Below are positions 30,154 through 39,165 of a stretch of DNA of 64,000 nucleotides, in pieces. The notes beneath the pieces are model-generated. The model saw only the letters and a program-made list of their open reading frames with translations. It made no database searches and had not been told where the DNA came from. Position 1 is the stretch's first letter; the number at the start of each line of letters is the position of its first letter. Location of the stretch: positions 102,782 through 166,781 of the forward strand of contig NZ_LGHS01000072.1 in assembly GCF_001202025.1 (NCBI RefSeq), written 5' to 3'. The stretch is from Pseudorhodobacter aquimaris (GTDB lineage: Bacteria; Pseudomonadota; Alphaproteobacteria; Rhodobacterales; Rhodobacteraceae). Made by a program: the position numbers and the translations under genes.

Positions 30154-33100
30154 TTACTCTGCGGCCAGCAAAGGACCATCCACCCCCTTGCGCCAATCGT
30201 CAAGCAACTGCGCCCGGGTCGCGGCGGCTTTCACCGCATTTGCATGTTTGACAGGACCAAAGCCACGAATTGTCAGAGGAAGTTCGGCCAATGCATTGGC
30301 AATATGTATCTTTTCAGGATCAAAACTGTCAAATATCTCACGCATATCGGCTTCATATTCGGCAATCAGCGCCTGCTCAATACGGCGTTCAGCAGATCGA
30401 CCAAAGGGATCATACCACTTGCCACGCAGGCGACGCATCCCGACCAACATCCGGAACAAGGGAACAATCCACGGCCCGAAAGCGCGTTTTTTCGGCCGCC
30501 CCAAAGCATCGCGCCCCGGCATAAAGGGCGGCGCCAGATGGAACGTCGGCTTCAAATTGCCATCAAACTCGGCGCGCGCTTGGTCCATGCTTTCCAGATG
30601 CAACCGCGCAACCTCATATTCATCCTTGATTGCCAACAGCTTATGATACCCTTTTGCCACGCTTCCCCGCAAGGGTTCCGGTGCCTGAGCCAACAAGTTT
30701 TCAAACTTGGCAACCCGCCCTGCATCCCCATAAGCGTGAAGATGCGCAAGCCGGAAAGCGATGGGATCAACGGCTTCGGGCGACTGGGGGGCAAGAATTT
30801 TGGCAACCTCTTCCGGATGAACCACAGCCCAACGGCCCAAAGAAAACGCCCGTAAATTACGTTCCGGTCCTGCACCATTCAGGGTAATCGCCGCAGTTAT
30901 CGCCTCCAGTGGCAGCGGAATAAGGCCCCGCTGCCATGCGGCGCCGAAAACCAACATATTGGAATAAATGCTGTCGCCAAGCGTGGCTCTTGCCAGTTCG
31001 GTCGAATCAAAGAAGACCACACGATCTTTTAATCGCGCCTCAAGAGACAGCTGCAACCTATCGGAAGGAATGATAAATTCTGTATTTCTCGTGAACTCTC
31101 CGGTGATGATCTCGTGGCTATTAACCACAGCCCCCGTGCGCCCCGATGTCATCAGCCCAAGGGTCTTGGCCCCCGCGCTGACCACCAAATCACCGCCGAT
31201 CACGGCATCGGCCTCACCAACAGCCACGCGGATGGCAGAGATATCGGCCGGGTTTTCCGCAAGACGGCAATGGATATGCACCGCACCGCCCTTTTGCGCC
31301 AGCCCCGCCATTTCCATCATACCGGCACCTTTGCCATCGACATGCGCCGCCATCGCCAAGATCGCGCCCACAGTCACCACACCGGTGCCGCCAACGCCAG
31401 TGATCACAACGTTATAGGTCCCCTTAATGAGCGGCAGAGCGGGATCCGGCAAATCAGGCAGATCAATCTGCGCCGTCGCGGCCTTTTTGACCTTTGCCCC
31501 CTCTAACGTTAGGAAGGACGGGCAAAACCCTGAAACACATGAATAATCCTTGTTACAGGATGATTGATCAATCGCCCGCTTGCGCCCCAATTCGGTTTCT
31601 ACCGGAACGATTGACACACAGTTCGACTGCACCCCGCAATCGCCGCAGCCTTCGCAGATATCGGTATTGATAAACACCCGCTTGTCCGGATCGGGGAACA
31701 GACCCCGCTTGCGCCGACGACGCTTTTCGGCCGCACAGGTCTGGATATAAACAATGACCGACACACCTTTGATCTTGCTAAACTTCTCTTGCACTTCGAT
31801 GATCGCATCACGTGTGTATTTTTGCACCGAAGACGGAAAGAGTGACAGGTTCACCGCCTCTTTCGGATCATAGACCACTGCGATATTTTCCACACCCATG
31901 GCCTGCACCTCTGCGACGATACGGTAGGCGTCGAGATCACCCTCATTATCCTGACCGCCGGTCATGGCAACCGCATCATTATAAAGGATTTTATAGGTGA
32001 TATTGGTCTTTGCGGCCAAAGCCCCGCGAATGGCAAGGATACCAGAGTGGTTATAGGTGCCATCGCCAAGGTTCTGGAACACATGTTCGGTCTTGGAAAA
32101 CGGTGCCTCACCAACCCAGGACATGCCCTCGCCGCCCATCTGCGTCAGCCCCGACGTCCCGCGATCCATCCAGAGCGCCATGGTATGACAGCCGATGCCG
32201 CCCCCCGCACGCGCCCCCTCCGGCAAAAGCGTAGAGGTGTTATGAGGACAGCCCGAACAGAAATAGGGCAAACGCGCGGCGATATCCTCTGCATTATCGG
32301 ATTTCGTTACCTGATCAAGACGTTGCAGGGCGTCCTTCAACCTGTCCGTGCCGCGTCCTTCGTCGACAAATATCCCGCCCAGCTTACGCGCGATCATCAC
32401 CGGATCCAGCGACATCGGCACCGGAAACAGCACCTCAGCCTCAGGCGAACCCTTGCGCCCGCCCCAGACACGCCGCCCGCGCCGGTCATCGAAAATCGAT
32501 TCCTTGATCTGCACCTCGATCAGCTTGCGCTTCTCCTCGACCACGATGATCAGGTCCAACCCGTCGGCCCAGTCGTGAAAGCTGTGCATATCCAGCGGCC
32601 AAGGCTGCCCGACCTTATAGGTGGTGATGCCAAGGCGCTCGGCCTCGGCCTCATCAATTCCCAGCAATGACAGCGCATGAACCAGATCCAGCCAATTCTT
32701 GCCCGCCGCCACCAGCCCAATTTTCGCGCCCGGCTTGCCCCAAACCCGGCGGTCCATGCTGTTGGCCCGCGAAAACGCCTCGGCGGCAAAGCGTTTGTGG
32801 TTCACCAGGCGCTCTTCTTGCGGCACCCAATGATCGGCAAGACGTATGTTCAGCCCACCTTGCGGCATCATAAAATCGGGCGTCACAAACTGCATCCGAT
32901 CAAGCCGCGCATCAACCACGCTCGTCGCCTCGACGGTATCTTTCATCAGTTTCAGACCCGTCCAAAGCCCCGAAAACCGTGACAAAGCATAGGCGTACAA
33001 TCCGTAATCAAGAATTTCCTGCACCCCCGCCGGAGAAAGCACCGGAATAGAGGCATCCACCGCCGCCCATTCCGATTGATGACAGGTGGTGGAGCTTTCG

Positions 33101-33549
33101 CCCGTATGATCATCGCCCAAGGCCATGATCACGCCGCCATGGCGTGAGGTGCCCGCAAGGTTGGCGTGGCGCATCACATCACCAGAGCGATCCACCCCCG
33201 GCCCTTTGCCGTACCAAAGGCCGAACACACCGTCAAAACGGCCCTGCCCGCGCAGCTCTGCCTGCTGAGAACCCCAGATCGCAGTCGCGGCCAGATCCTC
33301 ATTCAAACCCGGCTGAAAGGTAATGTCGGCGGCCTGCAACAGCTTTTCGGCGCGCATCATCTGCTGGTCCACCGCACCAAGCGGCGACCCGCGATAGCCC
33401 GTAACCAAGCCCGCGGTATTCAGCCCTGCGGCCTTGTCGCGCGCCTTTTGCATCAGCATCAATCGGACCAGCGCCTGTGTTCCGTTCATAAGCACCGGCG
33501 ATTTGGTTAAATCCAGCCGATCATTCAATGAAACTTCATGCTTGCCCAT
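30154..33549 (-). CDS. Indolepyruvate ferredoxin oxidoreductase, fused alpha/beta chains
   Basis: A 1131-residue cytoplasmic enzyme that decarboxylates arylpyruvates from aromatic amino acids to acyl-CoA, passing electrons to ferredoxin. The N-terminal part is the IorA-type pyrimidine/TPP region (AGLVTGYRGSPLGAVDQQMMR, then FCSGCPHNTSTLLPEG and GIGCHTMALWM). A Cys-rich cluster region lies at about 640-690 (DICEGCGDCGVQSNC and CNKDYSCVSGFCPSF). It leads into the IorB/gamma-like domain VVITGVGGTGVVTVG, and a C-terminal DUF6537-like tail follows. The start at 33549 has GGAGG upstream. A LysR gene is divergent from it, 156 bp away. The single-chain architecture is usual in Proteobacteria. Confidence 0.92.
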   Translation of the reverse strand: MGKHEVSLNDRLDLTKSPVLMNGTQALVRLMLMQKARDKAAGLNTAGLVTGYRGSPLGAVDQQMMRAEKLLQAADITFQPGLNEDLAATAIWGSQQAELRGQGRFDGVFGLWYGKGPGVDRSGDVMRHANLAGTSRHGGVIMALGDDHTGESSTTCHQSEWAAVDASIPVLSPAGVQEILDYGLYAYALSRFSGLWTGLKLMKDTVEATSVVDARLDRMQFVTPDFMMPQGGLNIRLADHWVPQEERLVNHKRFAAEAFSRANSMDRRVWGKPGAKIGLVAAGKNWLDLVHALSLLGIDEAEAERLGITTYKVGQPWPLDMHSFHDWADGLDLIIVVEEKRKLIEVQIKESIFDDRRGRRVWGGRKGSPEAEVLFPVPMSLDPVMIARKLGGIFVDEGRGTDRLKDALQRLDQVTKSDNAEDIAARLPYFCSGCPHNTSTLLPEGARAGGGIGCHTMALWMDRGTSGLTQMGGEGMSWVGEAPFSKTEHVFQNLGDGTYNHSGILAIRGALAAKTNITYKILYNDAVAMTGGQDNEGDLDAYRIVAEVQAMGVENIAVVYDPKEAVNLSLFPSSVQKYTRDAIIEVQEKFSKIKGVSVIVYIQTCAAEKRRRRKRGLFPDPDKRVFINTDICEGCGDCGVQSNCVSIVPVETELGRKRAIDQSSCNKDYSCVSGFCPSFLTLEGAKVKKAATAQIDLPDLPDPALPLIKGTYNVVITGVGGTGVVTVGAILAMAAHVDGKGAGMMEMAGLAQKGGAVHIHCRLAENPADISAIRVAVGEADAVIGGDLVVSAGAKTLGLMTSGRTGAVVNSHEIITGEFTRNTEFIIPSDRLQLSLEARLKDRVVFFDSTELARATLGDSIYSNMLVFGAAWQRGLIPLPLEAITAAITLNGAGPERNLRAFSLGRWAVVHPEEVAKILAPQSPEAVDPIAFRLAHLHAYGDAGRVAKFENLLAQAPEPLRGSVAKGYHKLLAIKDEYEVARLHLESMDQARAEFDGNLKPTFHLAPPFMPGRDALGRPKKRAFGPWIVPLFRMLVGMRRLRGKWYDPFGRSAERRIEQALIAEYEADMREIFDSFDPEKIHIANALAELPLTIRGFGPVKHANAVKAAATRAQLLDDWRKGVDGPLLAAE

Positions 33550-33705
33550 GGCCGTCCTCCCACAATGCTGATACACCCAATATAGGTCAAAAACTATGAC
33601 CTACCAAGCAGAAAGTATTTGCCACATTAAACCTTTATTCACCAATGACGGTCGATAGTTCACGCAGGTCGTGGTATTCTGCGCAAAATAAGGAAGAGTA
33701 CCAAG

Positions 33706-34617
33706 ATGGATTGGGACAAGCTAAGAATATTTCATGCGGTTGCCGATGCCGGCAGCCTGACCCATGCTGGTGACGTACTCCACCTGTCACAATCTGCTGT
33801 CTCGCGGCAAGTGAGATCTCTTGAAGAAAGCTTGGATGTCACCCTCTTTCACCGCCACGCGCGCGGGTTGATCTTGACCGAGCAAGGCGAGCTGTTGTTC
33901 GACGCAACCAAATCCATGGTCAAACGCCTCGAATCAACTGCCGCGCGCATTCGCGACAGTGAGGATGAAATATTCGGGGAATTGCGCGTCACAACGGCAA
34001 CCGGCTTTGGCACGCTCTGGCTCGCCCCGCGCCTGCCCAAACTCTATGCAAAATACCCCGGTCTGAAAATCCACCTTATGCTTGAAGAGCGCGTGCTGGA
34101 CCTGCCGATGCGTGAGGCCGATGTGGCCATCCGCATGAAGGAACCCAATCAGGCCGATCTGATCCGGCGACGGTTGATGAATATCCGGATGCGGCTTTAT
34201 GCGACGCCGGAATATCTTGCGCAATCCGGACCCATAGACGTGATCGAGGATTTCTCGCAACATCGCCTGATCTGCCAGAATACCGCTGCGGCGCAGGTCG
34301 CTGCGGGTGCCTCGCTGACACAGAAAATTCTGGCCTATGACATCCCGTCTCTGTTGACAGTGAATAACTATTTCGGGGTATTGCAAGGGGTTTTGTCACA
34401 TCTGGGTATTGGCGTTCTGCCCGATTACCTGACCGAGGACTTTCCTAACCTCGTTCGCGTTCTACCAGAGGTCGAATCAGGCGAAGTACCGGTATTTCTT
34501 GCCTATCCAGAAGAGCTGCGGACCTCCAAGCGCGTCGCTGTATTCCGGGACTTTGTAACCGAAGAGATTTTTGCCTACCGCAAACAGCAGCGCGAATTGG
34601 AACTTGTAAAGAGTTGA
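33706..34617 (+). CDS. LysR-type regulator, VtlR/LsrB-like
   Basis: A 303-residue LysR regulator starting MDWDKLRIFHAVADAGSLTHAGD; the DNA-binding helix is LSQSAVSRQVRSLEESL and the wing is LFHRHARGLILTEQGELLF. This N-terminus is almost that of the rhizobial LsrB / Brucella VtlR group, and the effector domain continues GELRVTTATGFGTLWLAPRLP and DLPMREADVAIRMKEPNQADLIRR. Those regulators control envelope, redox and small-RNA genes, and in Rhizobiales they sit beside AbcR sRNA genes. Here a compact sRNA-like unit follows 117 bp downstream on the same strand. It is divergent from the indolepyruvate oxidoreductase, which it could also regulate. Confidence 0.85.
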   Translation: MDWDKLRIFHAVADAGSLTHAGDVLHLSQSAVSRQVRSLEESLDVTLFHRHARGLILTEQGELLFDATKSMVKRLESTAARIRDSEDEIFGELRVTTATGFGTLWLAPRLPKLYAKYPGLKIHLMLEERVLDLPMREADVAIRMKEPNQADLIRRRLMNIRMRLYATPEYLAQSGPIDVIEDFSQHRLICQNTAAAQVAAGASLTQKILAYDIPSLLTVNNYFGVLQGVLSHLGIGVLPDYLTEDFPNLVRVLPEVESGEVPVFLAYPEELRTSKRVAVFRDFVTEEIFAYRKQQRELELVKS

Positions 34618-34633
34618 TCCGCAATTTGCGGAT
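34617..34633. repeat. Perfect 8-bp inverted repeat just after the LysR stop codon
   Basis: ATCCGCAATTTGCGGAT, two 8-bp arms around one central base, beginning at the last base of the LysR stop codon. It lies about 110 bp before the inferred sRNA start. It could be a LysR-family operator or a short mRNA 3'-end hairpin; no T-run follows. Confidence 0.45.
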
Positions 34634-34699
34634 ATTTGCGCCGCGCCAGCCATGCAATAAACACATAGCGGCCATTCGCCACACAGGTAGCCACCCCCC

Positions 34700-34728
34700 T
34701 TGCACGACGACGGATGCGGGCCTATCTG
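34700..34728 (+). promoter_or_regulatory. Sigma-70-like promoter of the sRNA gene
   Basis: -35 TTGCAC (34700-34705) and -10 TATCTG (34723-34728) are spaced exactly 17 bp apart, predicting a start near 34735. There is no ORF with an RBS behind it, only the sRNA unit. Confidence 0.6.
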
Positions 34729-34734
34729 ATCATC

Positions 34735-34815
34735 ATGGAAGCGGCAATGATTAGCTCTTGCTACTTTCATACCTCCCTGTTGGACTTGGCCGAGCGTAAG
34801 CTCGGCCCTTTTTTT
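34735..34815 (+). ncRNA. Candidate trans-acting small RNA, about 80 nt, AbcR/MmgR-like
   Basis: A self-contained transcription unit: the promoter above, about 50 nt of leader containing the single-stranded pyrimidine run ACTTTCATACCTCCCTGTTGG, and the terminator hairpin GGCCGAGC-GTAA-GCTCGGCC with seven Ts. The ACCTCCC core is complementary to ribosome-binding sites, the usual mode of AbcR-type and other Hfq-dependent alphaproteobacterial sRNAs that repress ABC transporter mRNAs. The pairing with a VtlR/LsrB-like LysR gene matches the genomic context of AbcR genes in Rhizobiales. A very short in-frame ATG exists at 34747 but has no convincing product. Family membership is inferred; existence of an sRNA is well supported by architecture. 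Confidence 0.62.
34788..34815 (+). terminator. Strong rho-independent terminator of the sRNA
   Basis: Perfect 8-bp stem GGCCGAGC (34788-34795) / GCTCGGCC (34800-34807), tetraloop GTAA, then C and seven T residues (34809-34815). Confidence 0.9.
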
Positions 34816-34958
34816 GTCTGCCGCCGCTCGGCAAGCGAGGAAATCGGCTCTTCCTTTGGCAAATAGCGCTTATCACGCGCCCCCCGCGCCCTTTGCACTT
34901 CCCCTTGACCGCAGTTTGCCATATGGACGCGGCAACAATGAGCCGATGGGGAATTGCC

Positions 34959-37121
34959 ATGACCGAACCCGCAATCACGCCAGAACTAATCGCCGCTCAC
35001 GGCCTCAAGCCTGATGAGTATGACCGCTTGCTGGAAATCATCGGACGAGAGCCGAGCTTTACCGAACTTGGCATCTTTTCGGCCATGTGGAATGAGCATT
35101 GCTCCTATAAGTCGTCCAAGAAATGGCTGCGCACCCTGCCGACCACCGGACCTCAGGTGATTTGCGGCCCCGGTGAGAATGCGGGCGTTGTCGATATCGG
35201 CGATGGTCAGGCTGTGATTTTCAAGATGGAAAGCCACAACCACCCCTCCTATATCGAACCGCATGAAGGGGCCGCGACCGGCGTCGGCGGCATCCTGCGC
35301 GATGTCTTTACCATGGGCGCCCGCCCGATCGCCGCGATGAATGCGCTCAGCTTTGGCCTGCCCTCGCACCCCAAAACCCCGCATCTGGTCAAGGGCGTGG
35401 TCGAAGGCGTTGGCAGCTATGGCAACGCTTTTGGCGTGCCTACCATTGGCGGTGAGGTCCGTTTCCACAGCAGCTATAACGGCAACTGCCTTGTGAACGC
35501 CTTTGCCGCTGGTCTGGCCGATGCTGATAAGATCTTTTACTCGGTCGCATCGGGCGTGGGCATGCCTGTCGTCTATCTGGGGGCCAAAACCGGGCGTGAC
35601 GGTGTTGGCGGGGCCACGATGGCCTCGGCCGAATTCGACGACACAATTGAAGAAAAACGCCCCACGGTTCAAGTCGGCGACCCCTTTACCGAAAAACGTC
35701 TGCTTGAGGCCTGTCTGGAGCTGATGGCGACCGGTGCCGTGATCTCTATTCAGGACATGGGTGCCGCTGGCCTGACATGTTCTGCCGTGGAGATGGGCGA
35801 TAAGGGAAAGCTGGGCATCAAGTTGCAACTTAGCGATGTGCCGCAGCGCGAAGCCAATATGACCGCCTACGAGATGATGCTCTCGGAATCGCAAGAACGC
35901 ATGCTGATGGTCCTCAACCCCGAACTGGAGGCTGAGGCGCGGGAGGTCTTTGTGAAATGGGATCTCGATTTCGCCATTGTCGGCGAAACCATTCCAGAAG
36001 ATCGCTTCCTGATCCTGCATGGCAATGATGTTGTGGCGGATCTGCCGCTTTCAAAACTGGCCTCCTCGGCGCCGGAATATGACCGTCCGTGGGTGGAAAC
36101 ACCCGCTGCCAAGCCATTGGGCGACATCCCTAAAATCGATCCAATGGACGGTCTGCGTGCCCTGATCGGCAGCCCGAACTATGCGCATAAAGCATGGGTC
36201 TATGAGCAGTATGACAGCATGGTCATGGCCGATACCGTGCGCGCGCCGGGCCTTGGCGCCGGTGTGGTACGGGTGCATGGCACGCCAAAACTGCTGGCTT
36301 TCACCAGCGATGTGACCCCGCGCTATGTCATGGCCAACCCTTTTGAGGGCGGCAAACAAGCCGTGGCCGAGGCTTACCGCAACCTTTGTGCCGTGGGGGC
36401 CACCCCCTTGGCGACAACGGATAACCTTAATTTCGGCAACCCCGAAAAGCCCGAGATTATGGGCCAGCTTGTCGGCGCGATCAAAGGTATCGGCGCGGCG
36501 GTTGCTGCATTGGATATGCCGATCGTGTCGGGCAACGTCTCGCTTTACAATGAGACTGACGGCACGGGTATTCTGCCCACGCCGACCATCGGTGCGGTGG
36601 GAATTTTGGCCAGTGCCGACGATATGATCGCAGGCCTGCCGCAAAACGGCGATATGGCATTGGTGATCGGGGAAACCCGCGGCCATATGGGGCAATCCGC
36701 CCTTCTGGCCGAGGCCTTTGGCATCGAGGGCGGCGACGCCCCGCCAGTGGACCTTGCGGCAGAGCGTAAACACGGTGAATTCCTGCGTGAAAACAAAAAC
36801 TTGCTGCATGCTGCGACCGATCTGAGCGACGGCGGCCTTGCCCTTTCCGCCTTTGAGATGGCCGAATCCGCCAAGATCGGTCTCTGGCTGGAAAGCGAAT
36901 CCGTGACCACACTCTTTGCCGAAGATCAGGCGCGTTATCTGGTTGCCTGCGATGTGGCCGATGCCGCCGCACTGATTGCTGCGGGCGAAAAGGCCGGGGT
37001 GCCGGTGAAACAAGTCGGGCAATTTGGCGGGGAGAATGTCGGTTTTGGGTCTATTGCCACAAGCCTGAATGCGCTTTCGACCCTATACCGGACTGCCTTT
37101 GAGCGCGCGATTGGCGGGTAA
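34959..37121 (+). CDS. purL: Phosphoribosylformylglycinamidine synthase subunit PurL
   Basis: ATP-dependent amidation of FGAR to FGAM in purine synthesis, working with PurQ and PurS. 720 residues, the small PurL type. It starts [21 protein letters not shown]; upstream in-frame codons from 34893 are rejected because the GGGGA at 34948-34952 and family start favour 34959. Motifs: [36 protein letters not shown] (nucleotide/substrate site, near residue 95), [20 protein letters not shown], and the second half with [17 protein letters not shown] and [18 protein letters not shown]. purQ and purS are not in the window. Confidence 0.97.
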   Translation: MTEPAITPELIAAHGLKPDEYDRLLEIIGREPSFTELGIFSAMWNEHCSYKSSKKWLRTLPTTGPQVICGPGENAGVVDIGDGQAVIFKMESHNHPSYIEPHEGAATGVGGILRDVFTMGARPIAAMNALSFGLPSHPKTPHLVKGVVEGVGSYGNAFGVPTIGGEVRFHSSYNGNCLVNAFAAGLADADKIFYSVASGVGMPVVYLGAKTGRDGVGGATMASAEFDDTIEEKRPTVQVGDPFTEKRLLEACLELMATGAVISIQDMGAAGLTCSAVEMGDKGKLGIKLQLSDVPQREANMTAYEMMLSESQERMLMVLNPELEAEAREVFVKWDLDFAIVGETIPEDRFLILHGNDVVADLPLSKLASSAPEYDRPWVETPAAKPLGDIPKIDPMDGLRALIGSPNYAHKAWVYEQYDSMVMADTVRAPGLGAGVVRVHGTPKLLAFTSDVTPRYVMANPFEGGKQAVAEAYRNLCAVGATPLATTDNLNFGNPEKPEIMGQLVGAIKGIGAAVAALDMPIVSGNVSLYNETDGTGILPTPTIGAVGILASADDMIAGLPQNGDMALVIGETRGHMGQSALLAEAFGIEGGDAPPVDLAAERKHGEFLRENKNLLHAATDLSDGGLALSAFEMAESAKIGLWLESESVTTLFAEDQARYLVACDVADAAALIAAGEKAGVPVKQVGQFGGENVGFGSIATSLNALSTLYRTAFERAIGG

Positions 37122-37209
37122 TTCTGGGGCCGGGTGCGCGCGGGTGGTGATCCACCTTGAAGCATTGCGCGCCCCCGCCTAGATTGAACGTGAAGACAGG
37201 AGAATTCAT

Positions 37210-37452
37210 ATGCCAATGCAAGCGCAGGATATCGAAAATTTGATCCGGGAAAGCTTTCCGGATGCGCAGATCACCATCACCGACCTTGCCGGTGACGGGA
37301 ACCACTGGGCCGCGGAGGTGATCGACGCCAGCTTTAAGGGCAAGAACCGGGTGCAACAACAGCGCGCGGTCTATGCAAGCCTCAAGGGCAAGATGGATGG
37401 TGCGAATGGTGAACTACATGCATTGGCCCTTACCACCAAAGCGCCGGATTGA
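37210..37452 (+). CDS. BolA family protein (BolA/IbaG-like)
   Basis: An 80-residue BolA-fold protein. QAQDIENLIRESFPDAQITITDLAGDGNHW leads to the conserved His in the loop near residue 32, and NRVQQQRAVYASLKGKM carries the helix-turn-helix-like segment. The tail ELHALALTTKAP is typical. BolA proteins bind monothiol glutaredoxins through a shared 2Fe-2S cluster and help Fe-S trafficking or iron sensing. The next gene, 36 bp on, is exactly such a glutaredoxin. AGGAG eight bases before the ATG supports the start. Confidence 0.93.
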   Translation: MPMQAQDIENLIRESFPDAQITITDLAGDGNHWAAEVIDASFKGKNRVQQQRAVYASLKGKMDGANGELHALALTTKAPD

Positions 37453-37488
37453 TACATCTTTTCCGCCGCAAGAACAGGAAATCAGACT

Positions 37489-37851
37489 ATGACAAACGCA
37501 AAAGAAACAATCCAAGGCCTGATCGACGCGAATAATGTCGTATTATTCATGAAGGGCACCAAAGAGGCGCCACAATGCGGCTTTTCCTCTCGTGTGGCCG
37601 GTGTTTTGAACTTTATGGGCGTCGAGTTTTCAGATGTGAACGTGCTGGAAGATGCTGATATTCGTCAAGGCATCAAGGATTTCTCGGATTGGCCGACCAT
37701 TCCCCAGCTTTACGTCAAAGGTGAGTTTGTCGGCGGATGTGACATCATCACCGAGATGACACTGAACGGTGAGCTGGACCAGATGCTGGAAACCCAAGGC
37801 GTGCCCTTCAACAAAGAAGCTGCCGAAAAAATACGCGAAGCCAACGCCTAA
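37489..37851 (+). CDS. grxD: Monothiol glutaredoxin, Grx4 type
   Basis: A 120-residue glutaredoxin with the CGFS active site ([16 protein letters not shown], about residue 29). The glutathione-binding loops [22 protein letters not shown] follow at about 65-85. Monothiol CGFS glutaredoxins coordinate a 2Fe-2S cluster with BolA and deliver it to client proteins. The bolA-grxD pairing here supports a joint Fe-S role. A hairpin with an 11-bp stem follows the stop. Confidence 0.96.
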   Translation: MTNAKETIQGLIDANNVVLFMKGTKEAPQCGFSSRVAGVLNFMGVEFSDVNVLEDADIRQGIKDFSDWPTIPQLYVKGEFVGGCDIITEMTLNGELDQMLETQGVPFNKEAAEKIREANA

Positions 37852-37870
37852 GAAACGCCCCTATAACGCA

Positions 37871-37897
37871 TAACGGCAGGCGATATGCCTGCCGTTA
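37871..37897. terminator. Bidirectional hairpin between grxD and zapA
   Basis: Perfect 11-bp stem TAACGGCAGGC / GCCTGCCGTTA with a 5-nt loop GATAT, placed between the convergent grxD and zapA stop codons. T-runs are weak on either strand. Confidence 0.6.
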
Positions 37898-37934
37898 CGC
37901 TTAAATAGAGTCACCACCACGTGTAGAGCCCACG

Positions 37935-38309
37935 TCAGGCTTTGGTCTTTTCCTCAACCTTATCGGCCAGCGCCTCTGCACGTGCAGCAATTTCGGCCAT
38001 GGTTTCAGGGATTTGCGGCGGGATAACGGGGATTTCGATCTGTTGCGGTTCCGGCGTCGGCTTATTTTCCAGCTCTTCGACACGGGCTTTTAGCACCCGG
38101 TTTTGATCTTCGACCGATGCGGTTCGATCGGCGAGCATCAGCCCCGCCATCAACAGCATACGCCCCTCGGGCAGGCGGCCCATCTGCGACACCAAGGGAT
38201 CGGCCTCACTGTTGAGCATGGACGCGGCGGTTTGCAAGAAATGTTCCTCGCCCTCTTGGCAGGCTACCATAAAGTTGCGGCCCCCGATTGTAATCTCCAG
38301 TTCAGCCAT
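37935..38309 (-). CDS. zapA: Cell division protein ZapA
   Basis: A 124-residue FtsZ-ring stabiliser. The N-terminal globular ZapA domain reads MAELEITIGGRNFMVACQEGEEHFLQTAASMLN. A dimerising coiled coil follows (MLADRTASVEDQNRVLKARVEELE, residues 60-85) and then an acidic Pro-rich tail. The start at 38309 overlaps the end of the coiled-coil gene by eight bases, so they are coupled. I looked for 6S RNA downstream, as in other proteobacteria, and saw none. Confidence 0.9.
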   Translation of the reverse strand: MAELEITIGGRNFMVACQEGEEHFLQTAASMLNSEADPLVSQMGRLPEGRMLLMAGLMLADRTASVEDQNRVLKARVEELENKPTPEPQQIEIPVIPPQIPETMAEIAARAEALADKVEEKTKA

Positions 38310-38814
38310 TGGCGCGGGCCTCCTCAATCAGCGGTTTCAACTCGGCCAGAATCTCATCCATTTCGGCGGTTTCGGTTTGGCGTGTGGCGCGCAGGGATTC
38401 CAGCTCTGCCTGCATCGCTTTGTTGATCAGCTGGGGATCGACCATATTTTCGACCGCCGCCTCATGCAAAACCCGCAGATGTTCACGCAGTTGCACGGTT
38501 GATTTGCGCATGCGTTGCAGCTCCAGCCCCTGGATATCAAGCTGTTGCGTCATCTTGGCGACTTTGGGATCTACTGCGGGCTGGGGCGGAGCTTTGCTTG
38601 CCAATTCCAGCTTTTTGGTCAGTTCGGCCACCGTCGCCTGCTCTGCCGCAAGTGCAGCCTTCAAGCGGCTGATTTCCGCCTCAAACGCGGTCACGTCAAC
38701 GCTTGGGGCCTGCTCCGTCGGCGCATCGGCCAGATTATCCAGCCCCGCACCGATCCGGGCAAGTGCCGCTGTGATCCGGCGTTCAAGCTCGGCTATGTTG
38801 CTGTGGTCACTCAT
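38302..38814 (-). CDS. Coiled-coil protein upstream of zapA
   Basis: A 170-residue acidic, heptad-rich protein. A short helix (NIAELERRITAALARIGAGLDNL) and Pro-rich break are followed by a long coiled coil over residues 45-165 (AFEAEISRLKAALAAEQATVAELTKKLE, then LDIQGLELQRMRKSTVQLREHLRVLHEA). No membrane segment or signal. It overlaps zapA by eight bases and is conserved next to it in Rhodobacterales, which suggests a division-related or ZapA-partner role. This is inference from context only. Confidence 0.75.
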   Translation of the reverse strand: MSDHSNIAELERRITAALARIGAGLDNLADAPTEQAPSVDVTAFEAEISRLKAALAAEQATVAELTKKLELASKAPPQPAVDPKVAKMTQQLDIQGLELQRMRKSTVQLREHLRVLHEAAVENMVDPQLINKAMQAELESLRATRQTETAEMDEILAELKPLIEEARANG

Positions 38815-39165
38815 TCAAATGCCCCTTTGCCTTTTTGGTCTTTTGGCACACTGAACCGGCGCCTTGAATTCTGTTCTGTCGTAATACCGGATTATTCTGC
38901 TCTGTGTCACGTCTGTCTTGCACCGTCCGAATCGCCTGCGCCAATCCTTTTGTCGATCTTATCCCAAAGATACAGTTAAATGCGCCCCCCTTTAGGATCA
39001 AGCGGTTGCTGGACGTGCTTGATCTTGCCGTCAAGGCTGTTATTCACCTACAGAACACTTGAACAAGGGGCTAATCGGCCCGCCCACCCGACAACCGCAC
39101 CGCCTGTCCGGCAAACGCACATGACGTGCCACCCCGGATCGCCTCATCGACGAAGGATCAGAGCT
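38815..39165. other. 351-bp divergent intergenic region before tkt
   Basis: It holds no ORF with a credible start. The one clear structure is an 8-bp inverted repeat GATCAAGC (38996-39003) / GCTTGATC (39017-39024) with a 13-nt loop, 140 bp before the transketolase TTG start. It may be a leader hairpin or attenuator. Promoters for tkt (plus) and the coiled-coil gene (minus) must lie here, but I cannot fix them. Confidence 0.5.

Noticed and set aside
37852..37934. 6S RNA downstream of zapA
   Set aside because: 6S RNA lies near zapA or the 5-formyl-THF cyclo-ligase gene in many proteobacteria. The gap here is only 83 bp and is filled by an 11-bp hairpin, and the cyclo-ligase flanks show no long bulged rod structure.
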